From NCBI GenBank assembly GCA_963807865.1, contig CAWEDK010000034.1, forward strand, positions 186,001 to 250,000: a stretch of 64,000 nucleotides of DNA. The letters are read 5' to 3'. This DNA is from VAZQ01 sp963807865. Its GTDB lineage: Bacteria > Pseudomonadota > Alphaproteobacteria > Rhizobiales > Xanthobacteraceae. This document shows, piece after piece, positions 1-8,385 of this stretch (its first letter is position 1; each line of letters starts with the position of its first letter). The position numbers and the translations under genes are program-made. The notes below the pieces were generated by a model, which did no database searches, was not told where the DNA came from, and saw only the letters and a program-made list of their open reading frames with translations.

Positions 1-219
1 CTTTCAGCTTGGCCACAGTGCGCGACGATTTTTGTGTTCCCTGTCTCGAAACAACAACAGGGAGTTTGTCATGCCAAGATCTCTACCCCATCCTGTTTGA
101 TCGAATATCGCATTTGCGGTTTGCCCCCGCGGAATCAGTAACCGGAGGCAATCTTCGGCAGTGTTGCTCCCGCATCTTATGCGGGGGCTCGCGATCACAT
201 GAGTGGAGGATCAAATCAA

Positions 220-1116
220 ATGCCAGAGCGAATTCGGCTTTTCTTGCCGGCGATCTTGATCATAGCTCTCGCGGTCTCTTGGACTGAGCAGGCGAGCGGG
301 GCGGCCGAAGAGTGCATCCTCAAGCCGAGCGCCCCGTCGCCTCGAGGCAGCCATTGGTATTACAGCGTAGACCGCTCGACTCGACAGAAGTGTTGGTATT
401 TAGGTCCCGAAGGCATGAAGGTACGAGCGCCCGCGCGACAGACTGAAGCGTTGCGACCGCCGCCGAAATCCATGTTGCGGCCTGCCGAGGAGGAGTCCGG
501 AGCAACCATTTCCACAATCGCCGAAACTCCTCCAGGCGATGCTCGGAGCTCGGAAAATGAATTGACCCTGGCGGCTTCCAATTATTCCGCGGAATCACTC
601 AAAGAATCATTCACTGGGGAGCTAGCACCGATAACTACGGCTTATGCCGAAGAGGAAAACGCGGCGTCCCCGCAGGCTGACAAGTCGTTGGTTTGGCCCA
701 TCGTCACATCCGCGGAATTTGCGGGATCTACACGACAGCCTGACTCTGTCTTTACCACCGCGACTCTTCTTATCGTATTTTCGGCTGCGCTAGGAGTCGT
801 ATACCTGATCGTTCACTTGCTTCGCGGGCCGTTGCTCGCGAGCAGGCCTGGTCGATCGAGTCTTGATCGATCGAGTCTCGGGCGTCGACTAGGCTTGGGG
901 TCAAGCTTTTCAGGCTCCGGCCTGCCACTCGCACCGGCTCCGACCCACCCAGTTCAATTTACTCGGAACCTGGCTAAAGAAAAAGCGCCGACGGCGAACG
1001 ATCCTGAAGACTACATCGAGGCGAGTGTGCAACGACTCTTGCAAGAGCTTAAGCGACGGCAGCATCGCAGCGAGCCACAAGAGTTCGAGCGGACAACGCG
1101 CAAAGTTACCGCGTAA
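220..1116 (+). CDS. Membrane-anchored protein of unknown function
   Basis: I do not recognise a characterised family. The 298-residue product begins with a hydrophobic signal or anchor (about residues 5-25). A Trp/Tyr-rich motif, HWYYSVDRSTRQKCWYL, follows near residues 45-61; I recall similar motifs in short rhizobial exported proteins. A low-complexity Ala/Glu/Pro stretch comes next, then a second membrane segment at about 179-201 and a basic C-terminal tail that includes an LLQELKRR helix. The start at 220 is preferred over an in-frame ATG at 199 because GGAGG lies at 205-209, ten bases upstream. The topology implies a periplasmic loop between the two helices. The gene stands alone. The function is unknown; the coding call is reasonably secure from the motif and ribosome binding site. 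Confidence 0.7.
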   Translation: MPERIRLFLPAILIIALAVSWTEQASGAAEECILKPSAPSPRGSHWYYSVDRSTRQKCWYLGPEGMKVRAPARQTEALRPPPKSMLRPAEEESGATISTIAETPPGDARSSENELTLAASNYSAESLKESFTGELAPITTAYAEEENAASPQADKSLVWPIVTSAEFAGSTRQPDSVFTTATLLIVFSAALGVVYLIVHLLRGPLLASRPGRSSLDRSSLGRRLGLGSSFSGSGLPLAPAPTHPVQFTRNLAKEKAPTANDPEDYIEASVQRLLQELKRRQHRSEPQEFERTTRKVTA

Positions 1117-1179
1117 CCACTTGCGCTGATCATACCCTTTCGCCAAAGAGCGCAGGGGTCCGCCTCTTGATCAGTTGTC

Positions 1180-1219
1180 GAAACGCGTCACTATTCCCGC
1201 TAGTCAGTTGACGCGTTTC
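1180..1219. promoter_or_regulatory. Perfect 11-bp inverted repeat, possible operator
   Basis: GAAACGCGTCA at 1180-1190 is mirrored exactly by TGACGCGTTTC at 1209-1219 across an 18-base spacer. The symmetry extends outward imperfectly (GTTG/CAAC). It lies in the 667-base gap between the first gene and the antiporter, where I see no convincing gene. It could be an operator or a stem-loop; no run of T follows, so it does not look like an intrinsic terminator. Confidence 0.35.
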
Positions 1220-1567
1220 AACAAGAAGGCAGGCAATTGGTGGCGTTGGCCCATAGTCCAGACCGGCAGAGAGCCACGTTCGATGCAGGTCGCTTTGCTT
1301 TTCGAGGCGAGCCACAAGATTGGAGCAACTCGCTCCCATGACGAACTGCCATTCGATTTTGCAGTTCGGCAAGCGACAGGGCTTATGTAGGCAGTAATGC
1401 GGTGCAGTGCGACAAATTGATCCTCAAATGTCAGAGATGGGTCAGAAAGAGAAATGCTCAATGCGAGTAAGAAGCGTCCGCTTTGCCCTCCGATGCAGGC
1501 ATCGCGCTTATGATATGCGCTCCAGAATTATTTTGAGTGTCACCAAGACCTCGATGCGATCACGGTG

Positions 1568-1693
1568 TGCTCCCCTTCCGTGAAAGGGGAGTGTCGGGGT
1601 GGGGATCGTTGCGCGATTCCAGGATACCCCCACCCGACGGCCTCCGCTTCGCATCGGCTGTCGACCTCCCCCTTTCAGGGGGAGGTGAGCGCG
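1568..1693. repeat. Intergenic palindromic repeat (CTCCCC..GGGGAG family), copy 1
   Basis: Two short hairpins flank a GGGTGGGG/CCCCACCC pair. One is TCCCCTTCCGTGAAAGGGGA at the left, the other CTCCCCCTTTCAGGGGGAG at the right. Related copies sit at 19484-19600 and 57138-57243. Such elements are common between genes in Hyphomicrobiales. The rest of the 1117-1783 gap holds only this repeat and the inverted repeat at 1180-1219. Confidence 0.6.
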
Positions 1694-1783
1694 CGGCACG
1701 CGTGGCTTGAGTGAATCCCGACCGCAGGTGCTGCGCGCGTTGCGTGCTTGCGCCCAGCATTATTGTGATGTTGATCGTCGGTC

Positions 1784-3445
1784 ATGACGCACTCGACCCC
1801 CCTCATCGGAACCCTGGTGGCCGGCCTCGTGCTCGCGTTCGCGTTCGGCGCGCTGGTGCAGCGGCTGAAAATCTCGCCGTTGATCGGCTATCTGCTGGCC
1901 GGCGTCGTCATCGGCCCGTTCACGCCGGGGTACGTTGCAGATCAGCACATCGCCGATCAGCTCGCCGAAATCGGCGTCATCCTCCTGATGTTCGGCGTGG
2001 GCCTGCATTTTTCGTTCAGCGACCTTTTGTCGGTCCGGGCCATCGCGATCCCCGGCGCGATCGGCCAAATCGTGATTGCGACGCTGCTCGGAATGGTGCT
2101 GGCACACACTCTCGGCTGGACGCTCGGCGGCGGTATCGTGTTCGGGCTCGCGCTCTCGGTCGCCAGCACCGTGGTTCTGTTGCGGGCGATGCAGGAACGC
2201 CGCCTGATCGAGACGGAACGTGGACGTATCGCGGTCGGCTGGCTGATCGTCGAGGACATCGCCACGGTCCTCGTCCTGGTGCTACTGCCGCCGCTCGCCG
2301 GCCTGTACAAGGGCGGAGGCGGCACAGACTGGGTGACTCTCGCGCTGCCGCTCGCCATCACCGTCGGCAAGCTCGTGGCGTTTGTCGCCATCATGCTGGT
2401 TATCGGCCGCCGCGCCATTCCCTGGCTGTTGCACTATGTGGCGCATACCGGCTCCCGCGAATTGTTCCGTCTGGCGGTGCTCGCCATCGCATTGGGGGTG
2501 GCCTATGGCGCTGCGGTCTTGTTCGACGTTTCGTTCGCGCTGGGCGCGTTCTTCGCCGGGATGATCCTGAGCGAATCGGAACTGAGCCAGCGCGCCGCGA
2601 ACGAGTCGCTGCCGCTGCGCGATGCGTTTGCGGTGCTGTTCTTCGTCTCGGTCGGAATGCTGTTCGATCCGACGATCCTGGTGCGCGAGTGGGGGCCGGT
2701 TCTCGCCACCGTGGCGATCATCGTGATCGGCAAGTCGGTCGCGGCCTATGCGATCGTGCGCGCGTTCCGCCATTCGCACTCGACGGCCCTGACGATCTCG
2801 GCGAGCCTGGCGCAGATCGGCGAATTCTCTTTCATTCTCGCCACGCTGGGCGTGTCGCTCGCGCTGCTGCCGGAGCGCGGGCGCGACCTGATCCTGGCGG
2901 GCGCCATCATCTCGATCCTGCTCAATCCGCTCCTGTTCGCACTGCTCGACCGGCTGCTGGCGAAGACCGACGGTTCGGGCGCAAAGGCCGCCGCGAAATC
3001 CTCCGACGGCCCGCCGCGCGAGCCGGTGCCGATGACGGCGCTGACCGGGCATGTCGTGCTGGTCGGGCATGGGCGCGTCGGCAGCTTCATCACCGAGACG
3101 CTGGGGCACGGCGGCGGCCCGGTGCTGGTGATCGACAGCGACCGGCGCAACATCGACCTGGCACGGCAGCGCGGATTCGAGGTGATCGAGGGCAATGCGG
3201 CGGATCCCGAGATCGTCCAGGCGGCCAATCTGCCGGCCGCGCGCTGCCTGCTGGTGGCGATCCCGGACGCCTTCGAGGGCGGGCAGATCGTCGAGCAGGG
3301 GCGCAGGCGCAATCCCGCGCTGACGATCGTCGCGCGCTCGCATTCCGAAGACGAGAGCGAGCATCTGCGGCGGCACGGCGCCAGCGCGGTGGTCATGAGC
3401 GAGCACGAGACCGCCAAGGCGATGGTCGCCGGCATCCCAGGATAA
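1784..3445 (+). CDS. ybaL: YbaL/KefB-type monovalent cation:proton antiporter with TrkA-N domain
   Basis: A predicted inner-membrane CPA2-family antiporter that would exchange K+ (or Na+) for H+. The 553-residue protein is close to the length of E. coli YbaL. Its first 390 residues form about a dozen hydrophobic helices carrying family motifs: GVGLHFSFSDLL early on, SVASTVVLL, and QIGEFSFILA late. A cytoplasmic linker leads to a Rossmann-type TrkA-N (RCK) domain with the nucleotide-binding motif VGHGRVG near residue 425, which normally gates the channel in response to nucleotide or glutathione. The start is the ATG at 1784. It is transcribed alone and ends at a palindromic repeat that may act as terminator. 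The family call is firm; the transported ion is inferred. Confidence 0.88.
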   Translation: MTHSTPLIGTLVAGLVLAFAFGALVQRLKISPLIGYLLAGVVIGPFTPGYVADQHIADQLAEIGVILLMFGVGLHFSFSDLLSVRAIAIPGAIGQIVIATLLGMVLAHTLGWTLGGGIVFGLALSVASTVVLLRAMQERRLIETERGRIAVGWLIVEDIATVLVLVLLPPLAGLYKGGGGTDWVTLALPLAITVGKLVAFVAIMLVIGRRAIPWLLHYVAHTGSRELFRLAVLAIALGVAYGAAVLFDVSFALGAFFAGMILSESELSQRAANESLPLRDAFAVLFFVSVGMLFDPTILVREWGPVLATVAIIVIGKSVAAYAIVRAFRHSHSTALTISASLAQIGEFSFILATLGVSLALLPERGRDLILAGAIISILLNPLLFALLDRLLAKTDGSGAKAAAKSSDGPPREPVPMTALTGHVVLVGHGRVGSFITETLGHGGGPVLVIDSDRRNIDLARQRGFEVIEGNAADPEIVQAANLPAARCLLVAIPDAFEGGQIVEQGRRRNPALTIVARSHSEDESEHLRRHGASAVVMSEHETAKAMVAGIPG

Positions 3446-3464
3446 CAGGACCCTTCACTTCGTC

Positions 3465-3549
3465 AGGGCTGGGCTTGTCCCGGCCATCCACGCCTTTTGT
3501 CGATTTCGAAAAAGCAAGACGTGGATGCCCGCGACAAGCGCGGGCATGA
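3465..3549. repeat. Palindromic repeat between convergent genes
   Basis: GGGCTTGTCCCGGCCATCCACG on the left pairs imperfectly with CGTGGATGCCCGCGACAAGC on the right, forming a long hairpin. The sequence resembles the GTCATxCCCGCG..CATCCACG palindromes scattered between genes in Bradyrhizobium relatives; a related copy is at 28509-28593. It lies between the convergent ybaL and pelG genes and may stop transcription from both sides. Confidence 0.55.
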
Positions 3550-3576
3550 CGAGTCAGCCTTTGCGACGCTTGATCT

Positions 3577-4995
3577 TTACGCCGGCAGGGACTTCCGGCG
3601 GATTCGCACCGCCGGGTTGTTGGCGATGAAGGTCAGGTAGTCGAGCCGGTAGAGCGTGCGGGCGAGCGCCAGGTAGGCGATGAGCGCGGAGATCGCCGAG
3701 GCAGCCAGGAAGCCGAGCCCGAGATAGTTCGGGCCGAACGAGATCAGCCACCAGGTCAGCGTCGCGTTCAGGATCATGAAGCACGCCTGCAGCCACAGGA
3801 ACACGATGCGGCGGTCGAAATACAATGTGAGCGACGAGCAAGTCACGAACAGAAACTGGAACACCGCGCCGATCAGGCCGAAGCGAAGCGTACCGACCTG
3901 CCGGTATTGCATGTCGAGCATCTCGATCACGGCCGGCGCCGACAACGCGACCAGCCCGCAGATCAGCAGTTGCGGCACCGTGATGCCGGACAACGACGCG
4001 ATGGTCTCGTCGCGCAGCCGCCGGCCGTTGGCCCGGATTTGCGCCAGCGTGCCGTGCTCCAGGATGCTGTTGTAGAACAGCCGGTAATTGCGGAAGAACT
4101 TCACCTCCAGGTGGGCGACGAACGCCGCATAGGCCGGGATCACCACCAGGTAGGAGACGAACATGGCGCTGTCGTAGAGCGGCGCGTGCAGCAGGTTGTT
4201 CTGGATCGTGGTGCCGAACGGCGACAGCCAGACCACCCACTTGTCGATCCAGGCGCCGACCGCGCCGAAGAAGCCGCCGAGCGCGATCGGCCAGTAGCGC
4301 ACGAATGCGCCGCCGAGCGCCGCCATCGGCGTCGTGACGTGGCGCACCGCGAACGGAAACGTCGAGATCACGCGCACCAGCAGGCCGAACAGCGTCACGC
4401 CCAGTCCGGCGCTGAAGCACCACAGCATGGTCGCCAGATCGGGCCGGATGTTGTAGCCCGCCGTCACCGCCGTCACCGCCACCAGCATGCCGATTGCGAA
4501 ATAGGCGGTGACCGAGTTGTAGTCGCGCGTCACGCTGCAGAACAGGCACGCCACCCAGACCAGCGCGATCAGCGCGCAGTTGGCGACCGCCGCGACGCTC
4601 GCGGTGATCTCCAGATCGAGCAGCAAACCGAACAGCGGCGTGCCGACCAGGAGGATGACGACCGTCGACAGCGCGTAGGTCGCCAGCATGATGCCGGGGA
4701 CGGCGGCGACGTCCCGGTCGTGCAATTCGTCGGAGATCAGCCGCGCGCTGACCAGCGCGATCGGCGCGGTGACCACGAACGACAACGCGAAGCTATAGAT
4801 GACCAACGCGCGGAACGCCGCGATCGTGGTCCTGCCCTCGTGCTCGGTGACCATGGCGCCGATCAGCCAGATGCACAGCACCGCGGCCAGGCACGGCCCG
4901 GCGGCGATCACCGAGGCATGCGCGAACGACGCCATGCGATCGGTGATCGAATTGCTGCGGTAGAGGCGCTCGAGTGCGAAGCCGATGCCTGCCAT
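3577..4995 (-). CDS. pelG: Pel exopolysaccharide inner-membrane transporter PelG
   Basis: PelG is the multi-helix inner-membrane protein, distantly related to MATE/flippase transporters, that with PelD, PelE and PelF polymerises and exports Pel polysaccharide. The product has 472 residues and starts with the family signature MAGIGFALERL. About twelve hydrophobic segments follow, and a conserved charged region around HLEVKFFRNYRLFYNSIL lies past the middle. The length is close to that of P. aeruginosa PelG. The ATG sits three bases after the pelF stop, so it is the last gene of the operon. Pel is a cationic, partly de-acetylated, galactosamine-rich polymer in P. aeruginosa; whether this organism makes the same polymer is inferred. 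Confidence 0.9.
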   Translation of the reverse strand: MAGIGFALERLYRSNSITDRMASFAHASVIAAGPCLAAVLCIWLIGAMVTEHEGRTTIAAFRALVIYSFALSFVVTAPIALVSARLISDELHDRDVAAVPGIMLATYALSTVVILLVGTPLFGLLLDLEITASVAAVANCALIALVWVACLFCSVTRDYNSVTAYFAIGMLVAVTAVTAGYNIRPDLATMLWCFSAGLGVTLFGLLVRVISTFPFAVRHVTTPMAALGGAFVRYWPIALGGFFGAVGAWIDKWVVWLSPFGTTIQNNLLHAPLYDSAMFVSYLVVIPAYAAFVAHLEVKFFRNYRLFYNSILEHGTLAQIRANGRRLRDETIASLSGITVPQLLICGLVALSAPAVIEMLDMQYRQVGTLRFGLIGAVFQFLFVTCSSLTLYFDRRIVFLWLQACFMILNATLTWWLISFGPNYLGLGFLAASAISALIAYLALARTLYRLDYLTFIANNPAVRIRRKSLPA

Positions 4996-4998
4996 GGG

Positions 4999-6555
4999 TT
5001 ACCCGTGCGCAGCCGCCCGCACGGGCGCTTCCCGGTGATGCCGGTAGATGCCCGCATAGGCCTGATCGACCAGATTGAGATCGTAGTACCGCTTGACTCT
5101 CTCCTGCATCACCCGGCCCATGCGCTCGCGCCGGGCCGGATCGCGCAGCAGGCCGGCGATGGCGGCGGCCGTCTGCTCGGGCGCGGACACGTCGGTCAGC
5201 ACGCCGCCTTCGCCCAGCGATGGGGTTTCGCCGCGCCGGCCGGCGAGGATTTCCCGGCACGCACCGACATTCGTTGCGACCGTCGGAATCGCGGCGGCGC
5301 CCGCTTCCAGCACGCTCAGCGGCTGCGATTCACTCAGGCTGGTCAGCACGTTCACATGGATGCGCGGAAAGTAGTCGGTGACGTCGACCTGGCCGGTGAA
5401 GCGCACGGTGTCGGCGAGTTCAAGTGCGGCGGTCGCGGCCTGGCAGGCTTCATAATAGTCAGGCTGCTCGTCGGTCGGCCCGAGCACCAGGGCGATCAGA
5501 TCGGGAAACTGCGCGCGCAGGACTTTGATCGCGTGCAGATACGTCATGATGTCCTTGATCGGGACGACGCGCCCGACCAGCGCCACCGTCGGCGGGCCGT
5601 CCGCGCCGGCCACCGGCAGCCGGCTCAGCCCGTGATAGTCCACCCCGTTGGGGATGACCTTCATGCGTTCGGACGCGGCGCCGAGGCCGATCTGGGCAGG
5701 CTGGTTGGCGCCATGCAGGGTAATGACTTCGGTGCAGGCCTGATAGCAGGCGCGCGCGTAGCTATCGAACGCGGCCGACCAGAAGTCGCGCAGGTCGCGG
5801 CGCGGATCGTGGATCGCGAAACCCTTGTCGACGGTGTCGACGATCCAGTCGGCCTGCAGGATTTCGATGCGGCGCTCGTGCGTGTAGATGCCGTGCTCGG
5901 TAATCAGCATCGGCCTCCCGGTCTCGACCGCGGCGCGCGCCGCCAGCAGTCCGGCATAGCCGGTCGATACCGTGTGATAGACCCGTGCCGGCGGCAGCGG
6001 GAACGACAGGGTCGCGACCAGTCCGCCGAACAGCGCACGCCATGCCCAGAAGAAATGCAGGAACGACTCGTGCGGCATGGCGCGGTCGTAGAGGTCGCAG
6101 ACCAGCTTCCAGGCCAGGTTGGAATCGAGCAGGTCGGCAGTGCGCCGTGCCTTCACCAGCGGAGCGAGCAACTCGATGATCCGGGCCAATTCCGCGAGCC
6201 CGCCGATGTGCAGGAACGTCCCGACCGCGTCGTCGAACTTGGCTTGATCGAAGGCATGCGGCCGCCGCCAGCCGCTGCTGCGATAGGAGCCGGTGAGGTA
6301 GAGATGATGCAAGGCGGTCAGATTCGGCAGCGGGCCGTACTTGGATTCCGGCGCCGGCGGTTCCGGCAAGATTGCCACGACGCAGAAGCGGATGTCGGGT
6401 TGGCGCCGGATCAGTCCATGCACCCAGGACGAGACGCCGCCGGACACGTAAGGATACGCGCCCTCGACGATCAGGCAGACGTCCACCGCTTGCGGGTTGT
6501 CGGCTGATGTTCGAGCCACGTGCAGACCCGGATGTGAATAGCTCTCGACCCGCAT
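4999..6555 (-). CDS. pelF: Pel polysaccharide glycosyltransferase PelF (GT4)
   Basis: PelF is the cytosolic GT4-family transferase that uses a UDP-sugar to extend the Pel chain, held at the membrane by PelD/E/G. This 518-residue version matches the P. aeruginosa protein (about 507). The N-terminal donor-fold motif EGAYPYVSGGVSSWVHGL is diagnostic. The C-terminal half carries GRVVPIKD and the EX7E-type nucleotide-sugar region SESQPLSVLEAGAAAIP. The ATG at 6555 is chosen over in-frame upstream ATGs at 6585 and 6657. It follows the pelE stop by four bases, has AGGA just ahead, and gives the normal family length; the upstream starts lie inside pelE and lack a ribosome site. Confidence 0.92.
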   Translation of the reverse strand: MRVESYSHPGLHVARTSADNPQAVDVCLIVEGAYPYVSGGVSSWVHGLIRRQPDIRFCVVAILPEPPAPESKYGPLPNLTALHHLYLTGSYRSSGWRRPHAFDQAKFDDAVGTFLHIGGLAELARIIELLAPLVKARRTADLLDSNLAWKLVCDLYDRAMPHESFLHFFWAWRALFGGLVATLSFPLPPARVYHTVSTGYAGLLAARAAVETGRPMLITEHGIYTHERRIEILQADWIVDTVDKGFAIHDPRRDLRDFWSAAFDSYARACYQACTEVITLHGANQPAQIGLGAASERMKVIPNGVDYHGLSRLPVAGADGPPTVALVGRVVPIKDIMTYLHAIKVLRAQFPDLIALVLGPTDEQPDYYEACQAATAALELADTVRFTGQVDVTDYFPRIHVNVLTSLSESQPLSVLEAGAAAIPTVATNVGACREILAGRRGETPSLGEGGVLTDVSAPEQTAAAIAGLLRDPARRERMGRVMQERVKRYYDLNLVDQAYAGIYRHHREAPVRAAAHG

Positions 6556-6559
6556 TATC

Positions 6560-7297
6560 CTACGAGCGCCGTTCGTGCGCGTCATGCGCGGCGGCGTCGC
6601 TGCCGGATACCTCCTGATCGGCCGGCGGGGCGTTGGACCAGAGCCGGCTCTTTTCATTGGAGTTGAGGTGGCTTGCGACCGCGGCCGCCTGGGCGCGGAT
6701 GAAGCCGTTGCGGTTGCGCAGCGCCCGCCGCAGGACCGGGCGGAAGTCGGCGTGATAGCGCCGGCCGATCACGCCGAGCACGCGTTGCTGATCCTCGACC
6801 GAGTCGCCCTGCAGGATGGGGGTAAAGCGCGGGACCGCCGCCGCCGGATCCGATGGCAGCCGGCCGGCGACCAACTCGTCATGCAGGTGAGCCACGCGGG
6901 TCCGCGCCACCACGCCGGAAATGTAATCGTACCACTCCTGTAGCCGCGACGGCGAAGGGTGCCGGGACCACAGCGACAGCGCCATGCCGGCACAGCCGAT
7001 TGCGCCGACCGGCCCGGTCGCCGCCGTCGCGAGCAGCAGGATAAATGGCACCGTCAGGTCGCTGTTCTGTCGGACGCGGATCGCCAGGTAGCCGGCCGTG
7101 AGGCCGACCACCGCGAGATGCATCAGCAGGCAGAGCGGAAATATTGCCGCGGCGCTCAGGCTGTAGGCGAGAACCGAGAGGCTCGCCGCGCCCGTGACCA
7201 GCGCGACAAATGCATCGAGCAGTCGCGCGTCGAGCACGGGGGCCTTCGATTCGTCGAGGCGAAACGGCGCGCCTTCGGGTTGTGACAGGTCGGTCAT
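6560..7297 (-). CDS. pelE: PelE-like membrane protein of the Pel complex
   Basis: The 245-residue product has a short cytosolic N-terminus, two or three hydrophobic helices (about residues 30-105), and a soluble helical C-terminal region rich in Arg and Ala, ending in a polar tail. This layout and its place between pelD and pelF match PelE. PelE is an inner-membrane scaffold that in P. aeruginosa carries TPR-like helices and bridges PelD to the PelF synthase. It is shorter than the P. aeruginosa protein (about 329), and I cannot see clear TPR consensus. Its ATG overlaps the pelD stop (ATGA), consistent with translational coupling. Identity rests largely on synteny and topology. Confidence 0.72.
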   Translation of the reverse strand: MTDLSQPEGAPFRLDESKAPVLDARLLDAFVALVTGAASLSVLAYSLSAAAIFPLCLLMHLAVVGLTAGYLAIRVRQNSDLTVPFILLLATAATGPVGAIGCAGMALSLWSRHPSPSRLQEWYDYISGVVARTRVAHLHDELVAGRLPSDPAAAVPRFTPILQGDSVEDQQRVLGVIGRRYHADFRPVLRRALRNRNGFIRAQAAAVASHLNSNEKSRLWSNAPPADQEVSGSDAAAHDAHERRS

Positions 7298-8385
7298 TGC
7301 AGCGTCATCTCACCCGGACGGTCGGGCCCGGCGGGCCGCGTCAAGCCGTCCGCCCGCGGCTGCGATGTCGCCACCGGACGGTGATGGCCGTTGGTTTCGG
7401 CCGGCGCCGCCGCGGCGTGCCAGTTCTCGATCAGGATGATCCGCCCGAGCACGCGCGAAATCTCCGACAGTGTGAGTGCGAAGCGCCGCTCGATGTCTTC
7501 CGGATGATCGTCGAGTGCGCCGCCCGCAATCGCGAACATGCCGATTACGCGGTTCGGAACGTGAGTGTCCACGAGCGGGCCAGCCAGGTATCCGCGGTCC
7601 CGTAGAACCGCCAGGTCGGCCGGTCGCTGCGCCGACAGAGTCCGCCGCTCGTCCACGATTGCGGTGAACAACGGATCGTCCGGAGGCACCGTGACGTCGC
7701 CGGCGGCGGGATGCTCGTCGGTCGACTGGAACACCGCCTTCAGGGCGTTGTCGCGCAGCAGATAGACCGAAAATTCCGCTGTTCCCGTCATCAGGACGAC
7801 GAACCGGGTGAGCCGCTCGGTAAAGCTCTCCCAGGTCGAGTCGTTCATCGCCCGCAGCGCTTCCGCCACGTCGACGTTGGACACATGCGCATTGGCGGCG
7901 ATGTGCCGTTCCAGCAGTTCGGCGCGATCGCGGAGGTCGGCGCACAGGTTGGCGACCCGCACGCAATGCGCGTTGCGTTCCACCAGGTCCGCCTGCAGCC
8001 GCGCGACCTCCGAAATCTGCTGACTGCGGATATGGCCGATCAGCAGCGACACGCAGGCCCAGGCCACCGGTTCGGCGGCGGTCCGGCCGATATAGGCGTA
8101 CATATCCTCAGAGAGGTGGGCGGGCGGAAATCCGCCGGAGAATTGCAACGCGGTCGCAATGATGGTCGAGGTCAGTCCCGCGGCGAGGCCGTGTTCGAGG
8201 CTCAGCACGATCACCGGCAACCACAACGGGTTCGGGTAAGGCGTACCCGAGCCGCTCACCAGAAACTGCTTGAGCAGCAAGGCGGCGGCGAACAGCACCG
8301 CGAACTCGACGGCAAGCCGGAACCTCGAGGAACGGATCGGCCGGGTGTCGGCGTTGGGATCGAGCGCGGGATCGACGTCGCTCAC
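7294..8385 (-). CDS. pelD: PelD-like regulator with membrane helices and GAF domain, no GGDEF
   Basis: PelD is normally an inner-membrane receptor that binds cyclic di-GMP through a degenerate GGDEF domain and switches on Pel synthesis. This 363-residue protein has about four N-terminal helices (residues 26-120), a coiled stretch (about 125-170), and a GAF-like domain (about 180-330). It then ends in a disordered Pro/Arg/Thr tail. The GGDEF region, with the RxxD inhibitory site that binds c-di-GMP in the P. aeruginosa protein (about 455 residues), is absent. Nothing suggests a frameshift: the next gene overlaps the stop codon. The start is a GTG overlapping the upstream stop (GTGA). Activation must use another signal or another partner; this is inferred. 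Confidence 0.75.
   Translation of the reverse strand: MSDVDPALDPNADTRPIRSSRFRLAVEFAVLFAAALLLKQFLVSGSGTPYPNPLWLPVIVLSLEHGLAAGLTSTIIATALQFSGGFPPAHLSEDMYAYIGRTAAEPVAWACVSLLIGHIRSQQISEVARLQADLVERNAHCVRVANLCADLRDRAELLERHIAANAHVSNVDVAEALRAMNDSTWESFTERLTRFVVLMTGTAEFSVYLLRDNALKAVFQSTDEHPAAGDVTVPPDDPLFTAIVDERRTLSAQRPADLAVLRDRGYLAGPLVDTHVPNRVIGMFAIAGGALDDHPEDIERRFALTLSEISRVLGRIILIENWHAAAAPAETNGHHRPVATSQPRADGLTRPAGPDRPGEMTLQ

Noticed and set aside
1175..1390. A 71-codon open frame in the gap before the antiporter
   Set aside because: No ribosome site or recognisable pattern, and it begins within the inverted repeat at 1180-1219.
3907..6507. An 866-codon open frame on the plus strand opposite pelG and pelF
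   Set aside because: It is the antisense shadow of two well-supported GC-rich genes. Its translation is dominated by Arg, His, Gln and Asp with no domain pattern.
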